Of a DNA stretch of 41,131 nt, positions 32,736 to 40,569 are shown in pieces (within the stretch, counting starts at the first letter, position 1; every line of letters begins with the position of its first letter). The notes under the pieces were generated by a model. The model worked only from the letters and a program-made list of their open reading frames with translations. It was not told the origin of the DNA and did no database searches. Made by a program: the position numbers and the translations under genes. The stretch is from Crocinitomicaceae bacterium (GTDB lineage Bacteria; Bacteroidota; Bacteroidia; Flavobacteriales_D; Crocinitomicaceae): the NCBI GenBank assembly GCA_008017065.1, contig SSGT01000035.1, forward strand, positions 1 to 41,131, read 5' to 3'.

Positions 32736-33719
32736 TTAAAATTTGGAAAGCGTGTCTTTCAACGAATCGATCACCACAATGTCCATTGCATCTACATTTT
32801 TTAGTTCCGACAAATACCAAGAAGCCCAATCCACGAGGTGAATTAAGTAAATAGAACGTTGAACTTGCGTGTTCCCTTGGGCTTTCAAGACATAGATAAA
32901 ATCGGTTTTTTTGCGAATGACATCCAAACTAAATTCTAATCGTTTTGCATTTCGTGGATTGAAATCAGTGGTATCCAAAAACAGCGCTCCAAATCGGTTA
33001 TCGCCGCCTCCCCAGCCCACAAGCTCGTTGTGATTCATTTCAGGGATTACATGATGCCAACAAAGTAATTTTCCATTTTCGTTGAATTGTTGCCTCGCTC
33101 TCACCGCGACCGCTTCGTAATTGGATGCTGCGTAGATTGCAATGACTTTATCTTTCAAAAAAGCAGCTAATTTTTTTGCTTCTTCTTGAATTACGTTTTC
33201 TTGTTCGACGATCAGCAGTTTTCCGGTTTCAATTTCTTTGCGTACTGAATCGGAGATAAATCCGAGCTTCTCGAGCAAATTAACAATTTGTACAACTGAA
33301 AACGCAACAGCAGAGCGGGGAGGATTTCCTCCTGGAACAAGTACGCAATCGTAGGTATTGCGTTCACAAAATGAAGCTACTTCACCACCCGAGCAAATCC
33401 CGATGATGTGTGCACCTCTCGTGCGTGCTTCATGCAAAGTTGAAAGCGTTTCTTCTGTATTTCCAGAATACGATGAGCCAATAACAAGCGTGTGTTTGTT
33501 CACAAAATGGGGAAGTGAATAATCTTGCGCAAACAAAATAGGCACATTGATTTCATTTTCAACCCATTGCGCTACTAATTTTCCGCCAATTCCTGAGCCT
33601 CCCATTCCACAAACGACAATGTGCTGGATTTCGTTGGATGGTGTTTTAAACGAAGCGTTTTTTGCAATTGCCAAAGCATCTACAATGTTTTGCGGGAATG
33701 CAGAAATTAGTTTGTCCAT
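32736..33719 (-). CDS. bifunctional phosphoglucose/phosphomannose isomerase
   Basis: A 327-residue SIS-domain isomerase acting on glucose-6-phosphate and mannose-6-phosphate. The sugar-phosphate loop is GMGGSGIGG (residues 38-46), followed by GSSYSGNTEETL (81-92), VPGGNPPRSA (128-137), E214 in FNENGK and H230 in PEMNHNELVGW, which match the catalytic glutamate and histidine of the archaeal and bacterial PGI/PMI family. It links glycolysis to mannose activation for glycans. It converges on mreD and has its own -7 element. The SIS pattern plus NENGK and MNHNE makes the assignment good. Confidence 0.9.
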   Translation of the reverse strand: MDKLISAFPQNIVDALAIAKNASFKTPSNEIQHIVVCGMGGSGIGGKLVAQWVENEINVPILFAQDYSLPHFVNKHTLVIGSSYSGNTEETLSTLHEARTRGAHIIGICSGGEVASFCERNTYDCVLVPGGNPPRSAVAFSVVQIVNLLEKLGFISDSVRKEIETGKLLIVEQENVIQEEAKKLAAFLKDKVIAIYAASNYEAVAVRARQQFNENGKLLCWHHVIPEMNHNELVGWGGGDNRFGALFLDTTDFNPRNAKRLEFSLDVIRKKTDFIYVLKAQGNTQVQRSIYLIHLVDWASWYLSELKNVDAMDIVVIDSLKDTLSKF

Positions 33720-33739
33720 AGTGATTTATAATGTTGGTT

Positions 33740-33747
33740 CAAATATA
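33740..33747 (-). promoter_or_regulatory. -7 element for PGI/PMI gene
   Basis: Minus-strand TATATTTG is an exact TAnnTTTG match, 20 bases before the ATG at 33719. A -33 TTTG is not seen at the usual distance. Confidence 0.5.
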
Positions 33748-33846
33748 ATGATTAACGTTGAAATATTGATTTTACTGTGTGATTCTAAAAAATAATTTTA
33801 CTGGCTTCAAAAGTGCTGTCGACACGTTAAACTGCATCTTTTTATG

Positions 33847-33854
33847 TAACTTTG
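33847..33854 (+). promoter_or_regulatory. -7 element for acyl-CoA thioesterase
   Basis: TAACTTTG is an exact TAnnTTTG match, 19 bases before the ATG at 33874. No convincing -33 element. Confidence 0.5.
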
Positions 33855-33873
33855 AATTCAAATATTGTAGACC

Positions 33874-34389
33874 ATGAAAGCAAAGAAAGCCTCAGAAACA
33901 GTCGCTATTACTACTAAAATAGTACTTCCAAATGACACCAATACACTTGGAAATTTGTTTGGAGGACAGTTGCTTGCTTGGATGGACGTGATCGCAAGTG
34001 TTTCAGCACACAGACATTGTCGAAGAGTTGTAGTTACTGCAGCGGTGAATAACGTTTCGTTTAAAGAACCTATTTTACATTCGTCAATTGTGACGTTGGA
34101 AGCGAAGGTATCCCGTGCGTTCAGTTCGTCGATGGAAGTCATCGTAGATGTGTATGTGGAAGATCCCGTATCGGGAAAAATGAAAAAGTCCAACGAGGCA
34201 ATTTACACCTTTGTTGCCGTTGATCAAAATGGAGGACCGATCCAAGTTCCAGATTTAATTCCGGAAACGCCAGAAGAGAAAACACGGTACGAAGCTGCTT
34301 TGCGCCGAAAACAATTGAGTTTAATTATTGCTGGTAAAATGAAACCTTCTGATGCAACCGAGTTGAAGGCATTATTCATGGGAGAATGA
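33874..34389 (+). CDS. acyl-CoA thioesterase (hotdog fold)
   Basis: A 171-residue hotdog-fold thioesterase of the YciA/BACH type that splits acyl-CoA into free fatty acid and CoA. The key pattern is NTLGNLFGGQLLAWMD near residues 22-38, in which the aspartate after the helix is catalytic, then 'VVVTAAVNNVSFKEPI'. The C-terminal part 'PETPEEKTRYEAALRRKQ' is the extra helix of this family. Length is normal for one hotdog domain. It converges on lepA across a small terminator. Chain-length preference is not visible. Confidence 0.88.
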   Translation: MKAKKASETVAITTKIVLPNDTNTLGNLFGGQLLAWMDVIASVSAHRHCRRVVVTAAVNNVSFKEPILHSSIVTLEAKVSRAFSSSMEVIVDVYVEDPVSGKMKKSNEAIYTFVAVDQNGGPIQVPDLIPETPEEKTRYEAALRRKQLSLIIAGKMKPSDATELKALFMGE

Positions 34390-34390
34390 T

Positions 34391-34413
34391 AAGCATCCTC
34401 CCATGCTTTTTTT
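34391..34413 (+). terminator. intrinsic terminator after thioesterase gene
   Basis: AAGCAT-CCTCCC-ATGCTT forms a 6-bp stem followed by seven Ts, two of which belong to the convergent lepA stop codon. The loop CTCCC could alternatively pair with GGGAG at 34380-34384. Confidence 0.75.
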
Positions 34414-36208
34414 AATCATTTAGTTTTAATACCGCCATGAATGCTTCTTGTGGTACTTCTACACGTCCCACTTGACGCATTCGTTTTTTACCTTCTTTTT
34501 GCTTTTCTAACAATTTACGTTTTCGGGAGATATCTCCACCGTAACATTTCGCTGTAACGTCTTTTCGCAATGCTTTGATCGTTTCTCGAGCAATGATTTT
34601 TGCTCCAATTGCTGCTTGAATTGGAATTTCGAATTGTTGTCGTGGGATCAATTCTTTCAATTTGATACAGATTTTTTTCCCCAAGTCAAAGGCATTACTG
34701 CGGTGAACCAATGCAGAAAGTGCATCGAGAACTTCTCCGTTTAGCATCAAGTCCATTTTGACCAGATCCGAAGTTTTGTAACCAATCGGGTGGTAGTCAA
34801 ACGATGCGTAACCTCTGGAAACAGACTTCAATCGGTCGTAGAAATCGAATACAATCTCAGCTAATGGCATTTCAAAAGTGATTTCAACGCGATCTTGTGT
34901 CAAATACACCTGGTTTTTAAGTTCACCTCGTTTTTCAATACACAAACTCATTACTTGTCCAATGTATTCCGATTTGGTAATCACTTGTGCTTTGATATAC
35001 GGTTCTTCAATACGCTCAACGGCAGAAGGATCTGGAAGTTCAGATGGGTTGTTTACAATAATCGCTTTGTCTGGATCTTTTCGCATGTAGGTGAAATACG
35101 AAACGTTTGGTACGGTAGTAATCACCGTCATGTTAAATTCTCTTTCCAAGCGTTCTTGGATAATTTCCATGTGCAACATTCCAAGGAATCCACAACGGAA
35201 ACCAAAACCAAGCGCTGCTGAAGATTCTGGTTCAAAAACCAAGGAAGAATCATTCAGTTGCAATTTTTCCATGGAATAACGTAATTCTTCGTAGTCATCC
35301 GTTTCAACAGGGTAAATTCCGGCAAATACCATCGGTTTGACATCTTCAAATCCTTTAATCGGTGTGTCGCACGGATTTGCAGCCAAGGTAATTGTATCTC
35401 CTACTTTTACTTCATTCGCTTGCTTAATTCCAGAAATGATGTAACCAACGTCGCCGGCGCGCACCTCATTTCGAGGAGACAAATCCATACGAAGTATTCC
35501 AATTTCATCGGCGTTGTAGGTTTTGCCGGTATTGAAAAATTTGACTTTATCTCCTTTTTTGATAACCCCATCTTTGACACGGTAATAGGCAATGATTCCG
35601 CGAAAAGCATTGAATACAGAATCAAAAATCATCGCTTGTAAAGGCGCATTTTCATCACCTGTTGGTGGTTTGATTCGTTCAATGACTGCTGCGAGAATTT
35701 CATCTACACCCATTCCTGTTTTACCACTTGCTGGAATTACGTCAGAAGGATCACATCCGATTAAGTCCACAATTTGATCGGTCACTTCTTCAGGCATTGC
35801 CCCCGGAAGATCCATTTTATTTAAAATTGGAATGATTTCTAAATCGTGTTCCAAGGCCAAATACAAGTTTGAAATTGTCTGAGCTTCAATTCCTTGAGAC
35901 GCATCTACGATCAGCAAGGCTCCTTCACATGCAGCAATTGATCTCGAAACTTCGTAGGAAAAATCGACGTGTCCGGGAGTGTCAATTAAATTAAGTACAT
36001 AGTCTTCACCTTTGTACTTATAATTCATTTGAATGGCATGACTTTTTATAGTAATTCCTCGTTCACGCTCCAAGTCCATATTATCCAATGCTTGATTTTG
36101 CATGTCACGGTCTGCGATGGTGCCAGTGGTTTGCAACAATCGATCCGCCAAGGTACTTTTACCGTGGTCGATATGTGCGATAATACAGAAATTTCGTATG
36201 TGCTTCAT
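34412..36208 (-). CDS. lepA: elongation factor 4 (LepA)
   Basis: A 598-residue translational GTPase, the normal length for LepA. The G1 loop is HIDHGKST at residues 12-19; '[12 protein letters not shown]' is switch I, DTPGHVDF is G3 and NKMDLP is G4. The specific C-terminal domain includes '[18 protein letters not shown]', which is diagnostic for LepA against EF-G. It acts on the ribosome, probably in back-translocation or initiation quality. ATG 36208 (MKHIRNFC) is the family start; an in-frame ATG at 36241 adds eleven residues. A near-perfect promoter lies upstream. Very sure. Confidence 0.97.
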   Translation of the reverse strand: MKHIRNFCIIAHIDHGKSTLADRLLQTTGTIADRDMQNQALDNMDLERERGITIKSHAIQMNYKYKGEDYVLNLIDTPGHVDFSYEVSRSIAACEGALLIVDASQGIEAQTISNLYLALEHDLEIIPILNKMDLPGAMPEEVTDQIVDLIGCDPSDVIPASGKTGMGVDEILAAVIERIKPPTGDENAPLQAMIFDSVFNAFRGIIAYYRVKDGVIKKGDKVKFFNTGKTYNADEIGILRMDLSPRNEVRAGDVGYIISGIKQANEVKVGDTITLAANPCDTPIKGFEDVKPMVFAGIYPVETDDYEELRYSMEKLQLNDSSLVFEPESSAALGFGFRCGFLGMLHMEIIQERLEREFNMTVITTVPNVSYFTYMRKDPDKAIIVNNPSELPDPSAVERIEEPYIKAQVITKSEYIGQVMSLCIEKRGELKNQVYLTQDRVEITFEMPLAEIVFDFYDRLKSVSRGYASFDYHPIGYKTSDLVKMDLMLNGEVLDALSALVHRSNAFDLGKKICIKLKELIPRQQFEIPIQAAIGAKIIARETIKALRKDVTAKCYGGDISRKRKLLEKQKEGKKRMRQVGRVEVPQEAFMAVLKLND

Positions 36209-36248
36209 GTTGTTTTTTAAAACTGTTGATTTCCCATTCAAGGGAATG

Positions 36249-36279
36249 CAAAATTAAGCTAAAAAGTTGGTATATCAAA
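36249..36279 (-). promoter_or_regulatory. promoter for lepA (TTTG-N19-TAATTTTG)
   Basis: On the minus strand TTTG (36276-36279) is followed after 19 bp by TAATTTTG (36249-36256), an excellent Bacteroidota promoter. The predicted leader to ATG 36208 is about 35 bases. Confidence 0.75.
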
Positions 36280-36416
36280 TCAATTGTCAATTATGCTTTT
36301 CATCCGTTCACTGTTAAGCTCTGGATGTCTATTTCGATTTTCAATTTGAATTAATTCAACTTTGATTGCTTGTATTTCGGCTTTTTATTTGTAATTTCAA
36401 TTTCAAATTTATTTTA

Positions 36417-38711
36417 ATGTCACACATTTCAGACCCAGCAGAATTTACAACGCGCTTTATCAACCAAACCCAACGTTCTGTTTTTTTAACCGGAAAAGCA
36501 GGTACAGGAAAAACGACGCTACTTCACAAAATAATCGCTTCAACACACAAGCAAGCTGTAATTGTAGCGCCAACTGGAATTGCGGCCTTGAACGCTGGCG
36601 GCACTACTATTCATTCCATGTTCCAGTTACCCTTCGCAGGTTTTATTCCTGATTTTGGTGCAGCACCTAGTTTTTCAGAGCGTGTAAAGCTGGAAAACAA
36701 AGAAACGTTGATGCGCCATTTCAATATGAATAAACAACGCAAAAATGTGTTGACCGGAATGGAGCTATTGATCATCGACGAAGTCAGCATGTTGCGCGCA
36801 GATTTGTTAGATGCGATTGATTGGACGCTTCGAAATGTGCGAAAAACGAATTCACCTTTTGGCGGTGTTCAGGTACTTTACATTGGAGATTTATTGCAGT
36901 TACCTCCCGTTGTGAAACAAGAAGAGTGGAATGTACTGCGAAATTACTATGCTGGAATTTTTTTCTTCAATGCGCAAGTGATTCGTGAAAGTCCGCCTGT
37001 TTACATCGAATTGAACAAAATCTATCGGCAAACCGATGATAAATTTATCTCGATTCTGAACAACCTCCGCAACAATTCAATTTCAAAGGCGGATGTTGAA
37101 ACGATGAATGCGTTTGTGAAACCAGATTTTGATATCAAATCGAATTTGGGTTATATCACGCTCACGACGCACAATTCGAAAGCCGATGAAATGAACGCTA
37201 AAGCATTGAAAGAATTGGCTGGCACGAGTTATTTCTTTGAAGCGAGTATTACGGGTGAGTTTCCGCCACACATGTTCCCGCTTGAGTCAACGCTTGAACT
37301 GAAAGAAGGTGCGCAGGTGATGTTTGTTAAAAACGATCCTTCGTTTGAAAAAAATTATTTCAATGGAAAAATGGGGGTTGTGAAAGCACTTTCCGAAGGT
37401 GAAATTTTGGTGTATTTCGAAGAAGAAGATAAAACCATTGAAGTGGAAACGCACGAGTGGCAAAATATTCGGTACACCTTGGATGAAAACACGAAGGAAA
37501 TCAAAGAAGAAATTTTAGGAACATTCGTCCATTTTCCATTAAAACTCGCATGGGCAATCACGGTTCATAAAAGTCAAGGTTTAACATTTGATAAAGCAGT
37601 TTTGGACGTCTCACAAGTATTTGCACCAGGACAAGCGTATGTGGCTCTTTCGCGATTAAGATCGCTTGATGGCTTGGTTTTGCTTGCACCGATGCGAATG
37701 AATGGATTGACCAACGATCAAAATGTGATGCAATTTGCAACCAATAAAGCCGATGAAAAGCAGCTTGTGCATAGCTTGGAAACCGAAACGAAAGTGTTTT
37801 TATTGGAGTTTTTAAAGAAAGCATTTGAATGGCGAGACTTGAATGACATGTGGCGTATCCACGAAGCAAGTTATTTGATGGCGGGTTCAAAAACGGAAAA
37901 AAGCAAGCATAAAGTGTGGGCACTGCGTCAAGCGACTTCAATTCAAGACATGATGGATTCTTCTCAAAAATTTACGGTTCAGCTCGATAAAATTTTCCGA
38001 AGACCACATTTTGAATTAAACTTTGTTGTTGAACGATTCAACGCAGCCTACGATTATTTTTACAAAACGCTCGACAACCTTGTCTATAGTACTTTGAAAA
38101 AAATTGAGGAGGTTAAAAAACAAAAACAGGCAAAAGCGTATTTGGAGGAACTAGAAGCGATTGACGAGCAACAAATTGCCGTTGTGATCAACTTGAAACG
38201 AGCGAAATTGTTGTTGGAAAACGTTCAAAATGGCAGAGAAATCACCAAAGAAAATAGTTACAACAGTGAAATCCTTAACTACAAACTGACTAAAATCGCA
38301 TTAATCAAGCAAGAAATGCGACAAAACCCTTCGTTGATGGATCTTCACGCAACATTTGAACAAACGGAAACGATCGAGTTGAAAGTAGGCAAAGGAGCAA
38401 ATGAGCGTGAAGCGAGAACCCGAAAAAGTACAACCGATGTTACGCTTGAGATGATTCAAACAAATCATTCAATAGAGGAAATTGCTACGCTACGGAAAGT
38501 TTCACCGACAACAATTATGAGTCATGTTACAAAATTGATTAAACAAGAATTACTGACGCTTGACGAGGTACTTTCTAGTGAAAAAATTGATGCATTACAG
38601 GAAGCTTTCGATGGCTACGATGAAGAATCATTAACCCCACTGAAGGAAAAATACGGCAATTTATTTACGTGGGATGAATTGAAATTATACCGTGCAAGTT
38701 TGTTGAAGTAG
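36417..38711 (+). CDS. PIF1/RecD-like DNA helicase with C-terminal HTH domain
   Basis: A 764-residue superfamily 1B helicase. Walker A is GKAGTGKTT at residues 26-34, followed by VAPTGIAALNAGGTTIHS (motif Ia), LLIIDEVSM (Walker B), 'GDLLQLPPV' (motif III) and, near residue 385, 'AITVHKSQGLTFDKAV' (motif V/VI) with 'YVALSRLRSL'. These are the marks of PIF1-type helicases. After the helicase core comes a helical part and, near the end, a helix-turn-helix (HSIEEIATLRKVSPTTIMSH) of the kind found on Bacteroidota RecD-like proteins. ATG 36417 (MSHISDP) is used; the 17-codon extension begins with TTG. A role in DNA repair or G-quadruplex unwinding is possible. Confidence 0.9.
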   Translation: MSHISDPAEFTTRFINQTQRSVFLTGKAGTGKTTLLHKIIASTHKQAVIVAPTGIAALNAGGTTIHSMFQLPFAGFIPDFGAAPSFSERVKLENKETLMRHFNMNKQRKNVLTGMELLIIDEVSMLRADLLDAIDWTLRNVRKTNSPFGGVQVLYIGDLLQLPPVVKQEEWNVLRNYYAGIFFFNAQVIRESPPVYIELNKIYRQTDDKFISILNNLRNNSISKADVETMNAFVKPDFDIKSNLGYITLTTHNSKADEMNAKALKELAGTSYFFEASITGEFPPHMFPLESTLELKEGAQVMFVKNDPSFEKNYFNGKMGVVKALSEGEILVYFEEEDKTIEVETHEWQNIRYTLDENTKEIKEEILGTFVHFPLKLAWAITVHKSQGLTFDKAVLDVSQVFAPGQAYVALSRLRSLDGLVLLAPMRMNGLTNDQNVMQFATNKADEKQLVHSLETETKVFLLEFLKKAFEWRDLNDMWRIHEASYLMAGSKTEKSKHKVWALRQATSIQDMMDSSQKFTVQLDKIFRRPHFELNFVVERFNAAYDYFYKTLDNLVYSTLKKIEEVKKQKQAKAYLEELEAIDEQQIAVVINLKRAKLLLENVQNGREITKENSYNSEILNYKLTKIALIKQEMRQNPSLMDLHATFEQTETIELKVGKGANEREARTRKSTTDVTLEMIQTNHSIEEIATLRKVSPTTIMSHVTKLIKQELLTLDEVLSSEKIDALQEAFDGYDEESLTPLKEKYGNLFTWDELKLYRASLLK

Positions 38712-38723
38712 TTTCGTGGTCAC

Positions 38724-38760
38724 AAAAAAAAGGATTGTCAATCGAAATCAACAATCCTTT
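38724..38760 (-). terminator. intrinsic terminator after bacilliredoxin gene
   Basis: AAAGGATTGT (38729-38738 on plus) and ACAATCCTTT (38751-38760) make a perfect 10-bp stem. On the minus strand it is followed by a run of eight Ts; on the plus strand only by TTTC, so it mainly ends the bacilliredoxin transcript and may weakly serve the helicase. Confidence 0.85.
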
Positions 38761-38780
38761 CAACATAAATTCATTAAAAA

Positions 38781-39194
38781 CTAGCAGAATTCGTTGTATG
38801 CTTCTGTCAAGTTATCTGCGATCATTTGTGCTGTTCCACCCTCGATGTGGTGTCTTTCCAAGAAGTGAACCAATTCACCATCTTTGAAAAGCGCTATCGA
38901 CGGAGAAGAGGGAGGGTATGGTAAAAAATACTTACGTGCTTGTGCTACTGCTTCGCCGTCAACACCTGCAAAAACAGTCGTCAAATTTGCTGGGATTTTA
39001 TCATTCGCCAAGGATAATTTAACACCTGGACGCATATTCCCCGCTGCACAACCACAGACAGAATTTACAACAACCAATACCGTGCCTTTTGAATTAGGAA
39101 TGGTGGCATCAACTTCTTCTGGAGTTACTAATTGTTTAAAGCCCACTTTAATAAGATCTTCTTTCATTGGGGCAACTAATTGTTCTGGATACAT
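38781..39194 (-). CDS. BrxA/BrxB family bacilliredoxin
   Basis: A 137-residue thioredoxin-fold protein with the family motif C47-G48-C49 in NSVCGCAAGNMRPG, followed by 'FAGVDGEAVAQARKYFLPYPPSSPSIALFKDGELVHFLERHHIEG' (in part, YPPSSPSIALF and FLERHHIEG), which is typical of YphP/YqiW. In Firmicutes such proteins remove bacillithiol from oxidised proteins; many Bacteroidota carry them too. The protein starts MYPEQLVAPM as usual. A -7 element lies 58 bases upstream and a terminator follows. Sure of family; whether bacillithiol is present is unknown here. Confidence 0.93.
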   Translation of the reverse strand: MYPEQLVAPMKEDLIKVGFKQLVTPEEVDATIPNSKGTVLVVVNSVCGCAAGNMRPGVKLSLANDKIPANLTTVFAGVDGEAVAQARKYFLPYPPSSPSIALFKDGELVHFLERHHIEGGTAQMIADNLTEAYNEFC

Positions 39195-39252
39195 ACTTTC
39201 TAAATTTGATTAACACCGAATTTGTAAAATCGATGTGTTTTATTATTACATA

Positions 39253-39260
39253 CAAAAGTA
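39253..39260 (-). promoter_or_regulatory. -7 element for bacilliredoxin gene
   Basis: Minus-strand TACTTTTG is an exact TAnnTTTG match, 58 bases before the ATG at 39194. A TTTG lies 14 bp upstream, too close for a normal -33. Confidence 0.45.
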
Positions 39261-39342
39261 ATCAATTCTCAAATCAAAACGAATTTTTGTTGGTATCGAT
39301 TTACCGCAAAAAATACAAATGCATCAACTAGATTGTAGCACG

Positions 39343-39714
39343 CTAGAGAATTATTCTTCGATAGATTAAACCGACTTCTCCAAAATTCACCAATAGTGCC
39401 ACTTTTAAGCCAGATACTTTGAGGTAATTGATCGTCTGTGCGATATGTATTTCGTGCAAACATTTGACACTTTTGATTTCCAAGATAATCTTTCCAAAAA
39501 CAACCATATCGGCGTAAAAGTGATGGTCGAGAATGATGTCCTTGTATTTGACTCTGTATCGCTTTTCAACTTCACAGTCAATATGATTTTCTCTAAATTC
39601 ATGCACTAATGCATCCTTATAAACAACTTCTAAAAATCCAGCCCCTAAATGCTTATGGATCTCCATACAAATCCCGATAATTTTGTAGGTCTCTGATTCA
39701 TAAATTAAATTCAT
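39343..39714 (-). CDS. GxxExxY protein, PD-(D/E)XK nuclease-like
   Basis: A 123-residue protein of the GxxExxY family (PD-(D/E)XK superfamily). The naming motif is G26-x-x-E29-x-x-Y32 in GAGFLEVVY. The predicted nuclease core is intact: D69 in YADMVV and E79-x-K81 in LEIKSV, and a Q93-x-x-x-Y97 (AQTINYL) like the QhxxY motif of RecB/Cas4-type nucleases follows. No partner gene is adjacent on the same strand. It stands alone between the bacilliredoxin and, on its 5' side, a 14-word repeat array and a 10-bp inverted repeat. Function of the family is not established; a DNA-processing role is inference. No clear promoter or terminator is seen. Confidence 0.85.
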   Translation of the reverse strand: MNLIYESETYKIIGICMEIHKHLGAGFLEVVYKDALVHEFRENHIDCEVEKRYRVKYKDIILDHHFYADMVVFGKIILEIKSVKCLHEIHIAQTINYLKVSGLKVALLVNFGEVGLIYRRIIL

Positions 39715-39722
39715 ACGCGTGT

Positions 39723-39792
39723 AAATTGGTAGTTAGATTGAAGTTACAAATAAATTTTCAATTAAACGAATAAATTTTTGTTCTACCAATTT
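39723..39792. repeat. 10-bp inverted repeat between GxxExxY gene and repeat array
   Basis: AAATTGGTAG (39723-39732) and CTACCAATTT (39783-39792) are perfect inverted copies enclosing 50 bp of AT-rich DNA. The block starts eight bases upstream of the GxxExxY start and ends about 12 bases before the repeat array. It may frame a promoter or operator, or be an element end. Confidence 0.6.
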
Positions 39793-40016
39793 TTTCTCAT
39801 TTCACGTTCCCCAACCATCCGTGTCATCCGCGCCATCCGTGGTTCCCTTTCCCCCACCATCCGTGCAATCCGAGCCATCCGTGGTTCCCTTTCCCCCCAA
39901 AGCATCCGTGTCATCCGAGCAATCCTTGGTTCCCTTCCCCCAACAATCTGTGTAATCCGTGCAATCCGTGGTTCCCTTTCCTCAACCATCCGAGCAATCC
40001 GTGGTTCTAATTCCAT
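39783..40016 (-). other. possible repeat-coded ORF (77 codons) across the array
   Basis: An ATG at 40016 opens a 77-codon frame over the whole array. The product would be Arg/Glu-rich units such as REPRMARMTRMVGE, ending in a short basic tail. An A-rich stretch precedes the ATG. Since the array period is a multiple of three, an open frame is expected by chance on both strands, so coding is doubtful. Confidence 0.2.
39805..40014. repeat. tandem array of ATCCGTG words (14 copies in 5 groups)
   Basis: The 9-bp word [CT]NATCCGTG-like, consensus (C/T)(A/C)ATCCG(T/A)G, occurs 14 times: three in each of four groups and two in the fifth. Groups are split by a pyrimidine run near GTTCCCTTTCCCCC. The first word of each group has its ATC at 39817, 39859, 39904, 39946 and 39988, giving periods of 42, 45, 42 and 42 bp. 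The copies are degenerate, and there are no unique spacers as in CRISPR. All periods are multiples of three, so both strands stay open across the array. I saw no second array in the window. Together with 39715-39804 it fills the longest gene-free gap. Confidence 0.9.
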
Positions 40017-40035
40017 TTTTTCTTACTTTTACACC

Positions 40036-40569
40036 ATGGATTTATTAACAGTCAAGTCGCTGCATATTATCTTCGTTGTAAGTTGGTTTGCCGGATTATT
40101 TTATATCGTTCGGTTATTCATTTATCATGTTGAAGCGCAAGAAAAAACAGATGTTGAAAAATCAATTCTTTCCAATCAGTTTATCATCATGCAAAAGAAA
40201 TTGTGGTGGATAATCACAACGCCGGCAATGGTATTGACTGTCATTTTTGGAACATGGATGGTGGTAATTAATCCAAGCTATTTGTATGCTCCGTGGTTTC
40301 AAATCAAGTTGGTATTTGTCTGTTTGTTGCTGATTTACCATTTTTTGTGTCAACGCATCATGATGGAATTCAAGCGTGGTGTTTTCAAATGGAAATCAAC
40401 CCAATTGCGTTTGTGGAATGAATTAGCTACTTTATTTTTGGTAGCTATCGTGTTTTTAGTAGTCTTGAAATCTACCTTCAATTGGATCACGGGAACACTC
40501 GGATTTTTCGGCGTTGCGGTTGGCTTGATGCTTGGAATTCAACTTTACAAAAAGCTGAGATCAAAATAG
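40036..40569 (+). CDS. hemJ: protoporphyrinogen IX oxidase HemJ
   Basis: A 177-residue inner-membrane protein of the HemJ/CopD-like family, which oxidises protoporphyrinogen IX in haem synthesis. The first helix holds the conserved histidine H10 in SLHIIFVVSWFAGLFY, followed by 'VRLFIYHVEA', 'KLWWIITTPAM' and 'WFQIKLVFV', all family marks. Four or five hydrophobic segments are present. ATG 40036 is chosen although the frame stays open upstream through the repeat array, because the family begins here; a -7-like TACTTTTA ends four bases before it. Its stop TAG overlaps the GTG of the next gene by one base. Confidence 0.92.
   Translation: MDLLTVKSLHIIFVVSWFAGLFYIVRLFIYHVEAQEKTDVEKSILSNQFIIMQKKLWWIITTPAMVLTVIFGTWMVVINPSYLYAPWFQIKLVFVCLLLIYHFLCQRIMMEFKRGVFKWKSTQLRLWNELATLFLVAIVFLVVLKSTFNWITGTLGFFGVAVGLMLGIQLYKKLRSK

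Noticed and set aside
36209-36241. Earlier lepA start at ATG 36241
   Set aside because: LepA proteins start M-K-x-I-R-N-F; the ATG at 36208 gives exactly this, and the eleven extra residues match nothing in the family.
37558-37941. Long minus-strand frame inside the helicase gene (and similar frames opposite other genes)
   Set aside because: It is a shadow of the real gene, with no family match or ribosome site; the same applies to other antisense frames in mreB, the TPR gene, gmk and lepA.
39805-40014. The array as a CRISPR
   Set aside because: There are no unique spacers between conserved repeats; the words repeat directly in threes, and no cas gene is near apart from the RecB/Cas4-like motif in the GxxExxY protein.
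39778-40035. N-terminal extension of HemJ through the array
   Set aside because: The frame is open only because the period is a multiple of three; it has no ATG upstream (it starts at a TTG), and the HemJ family begins at 40036.
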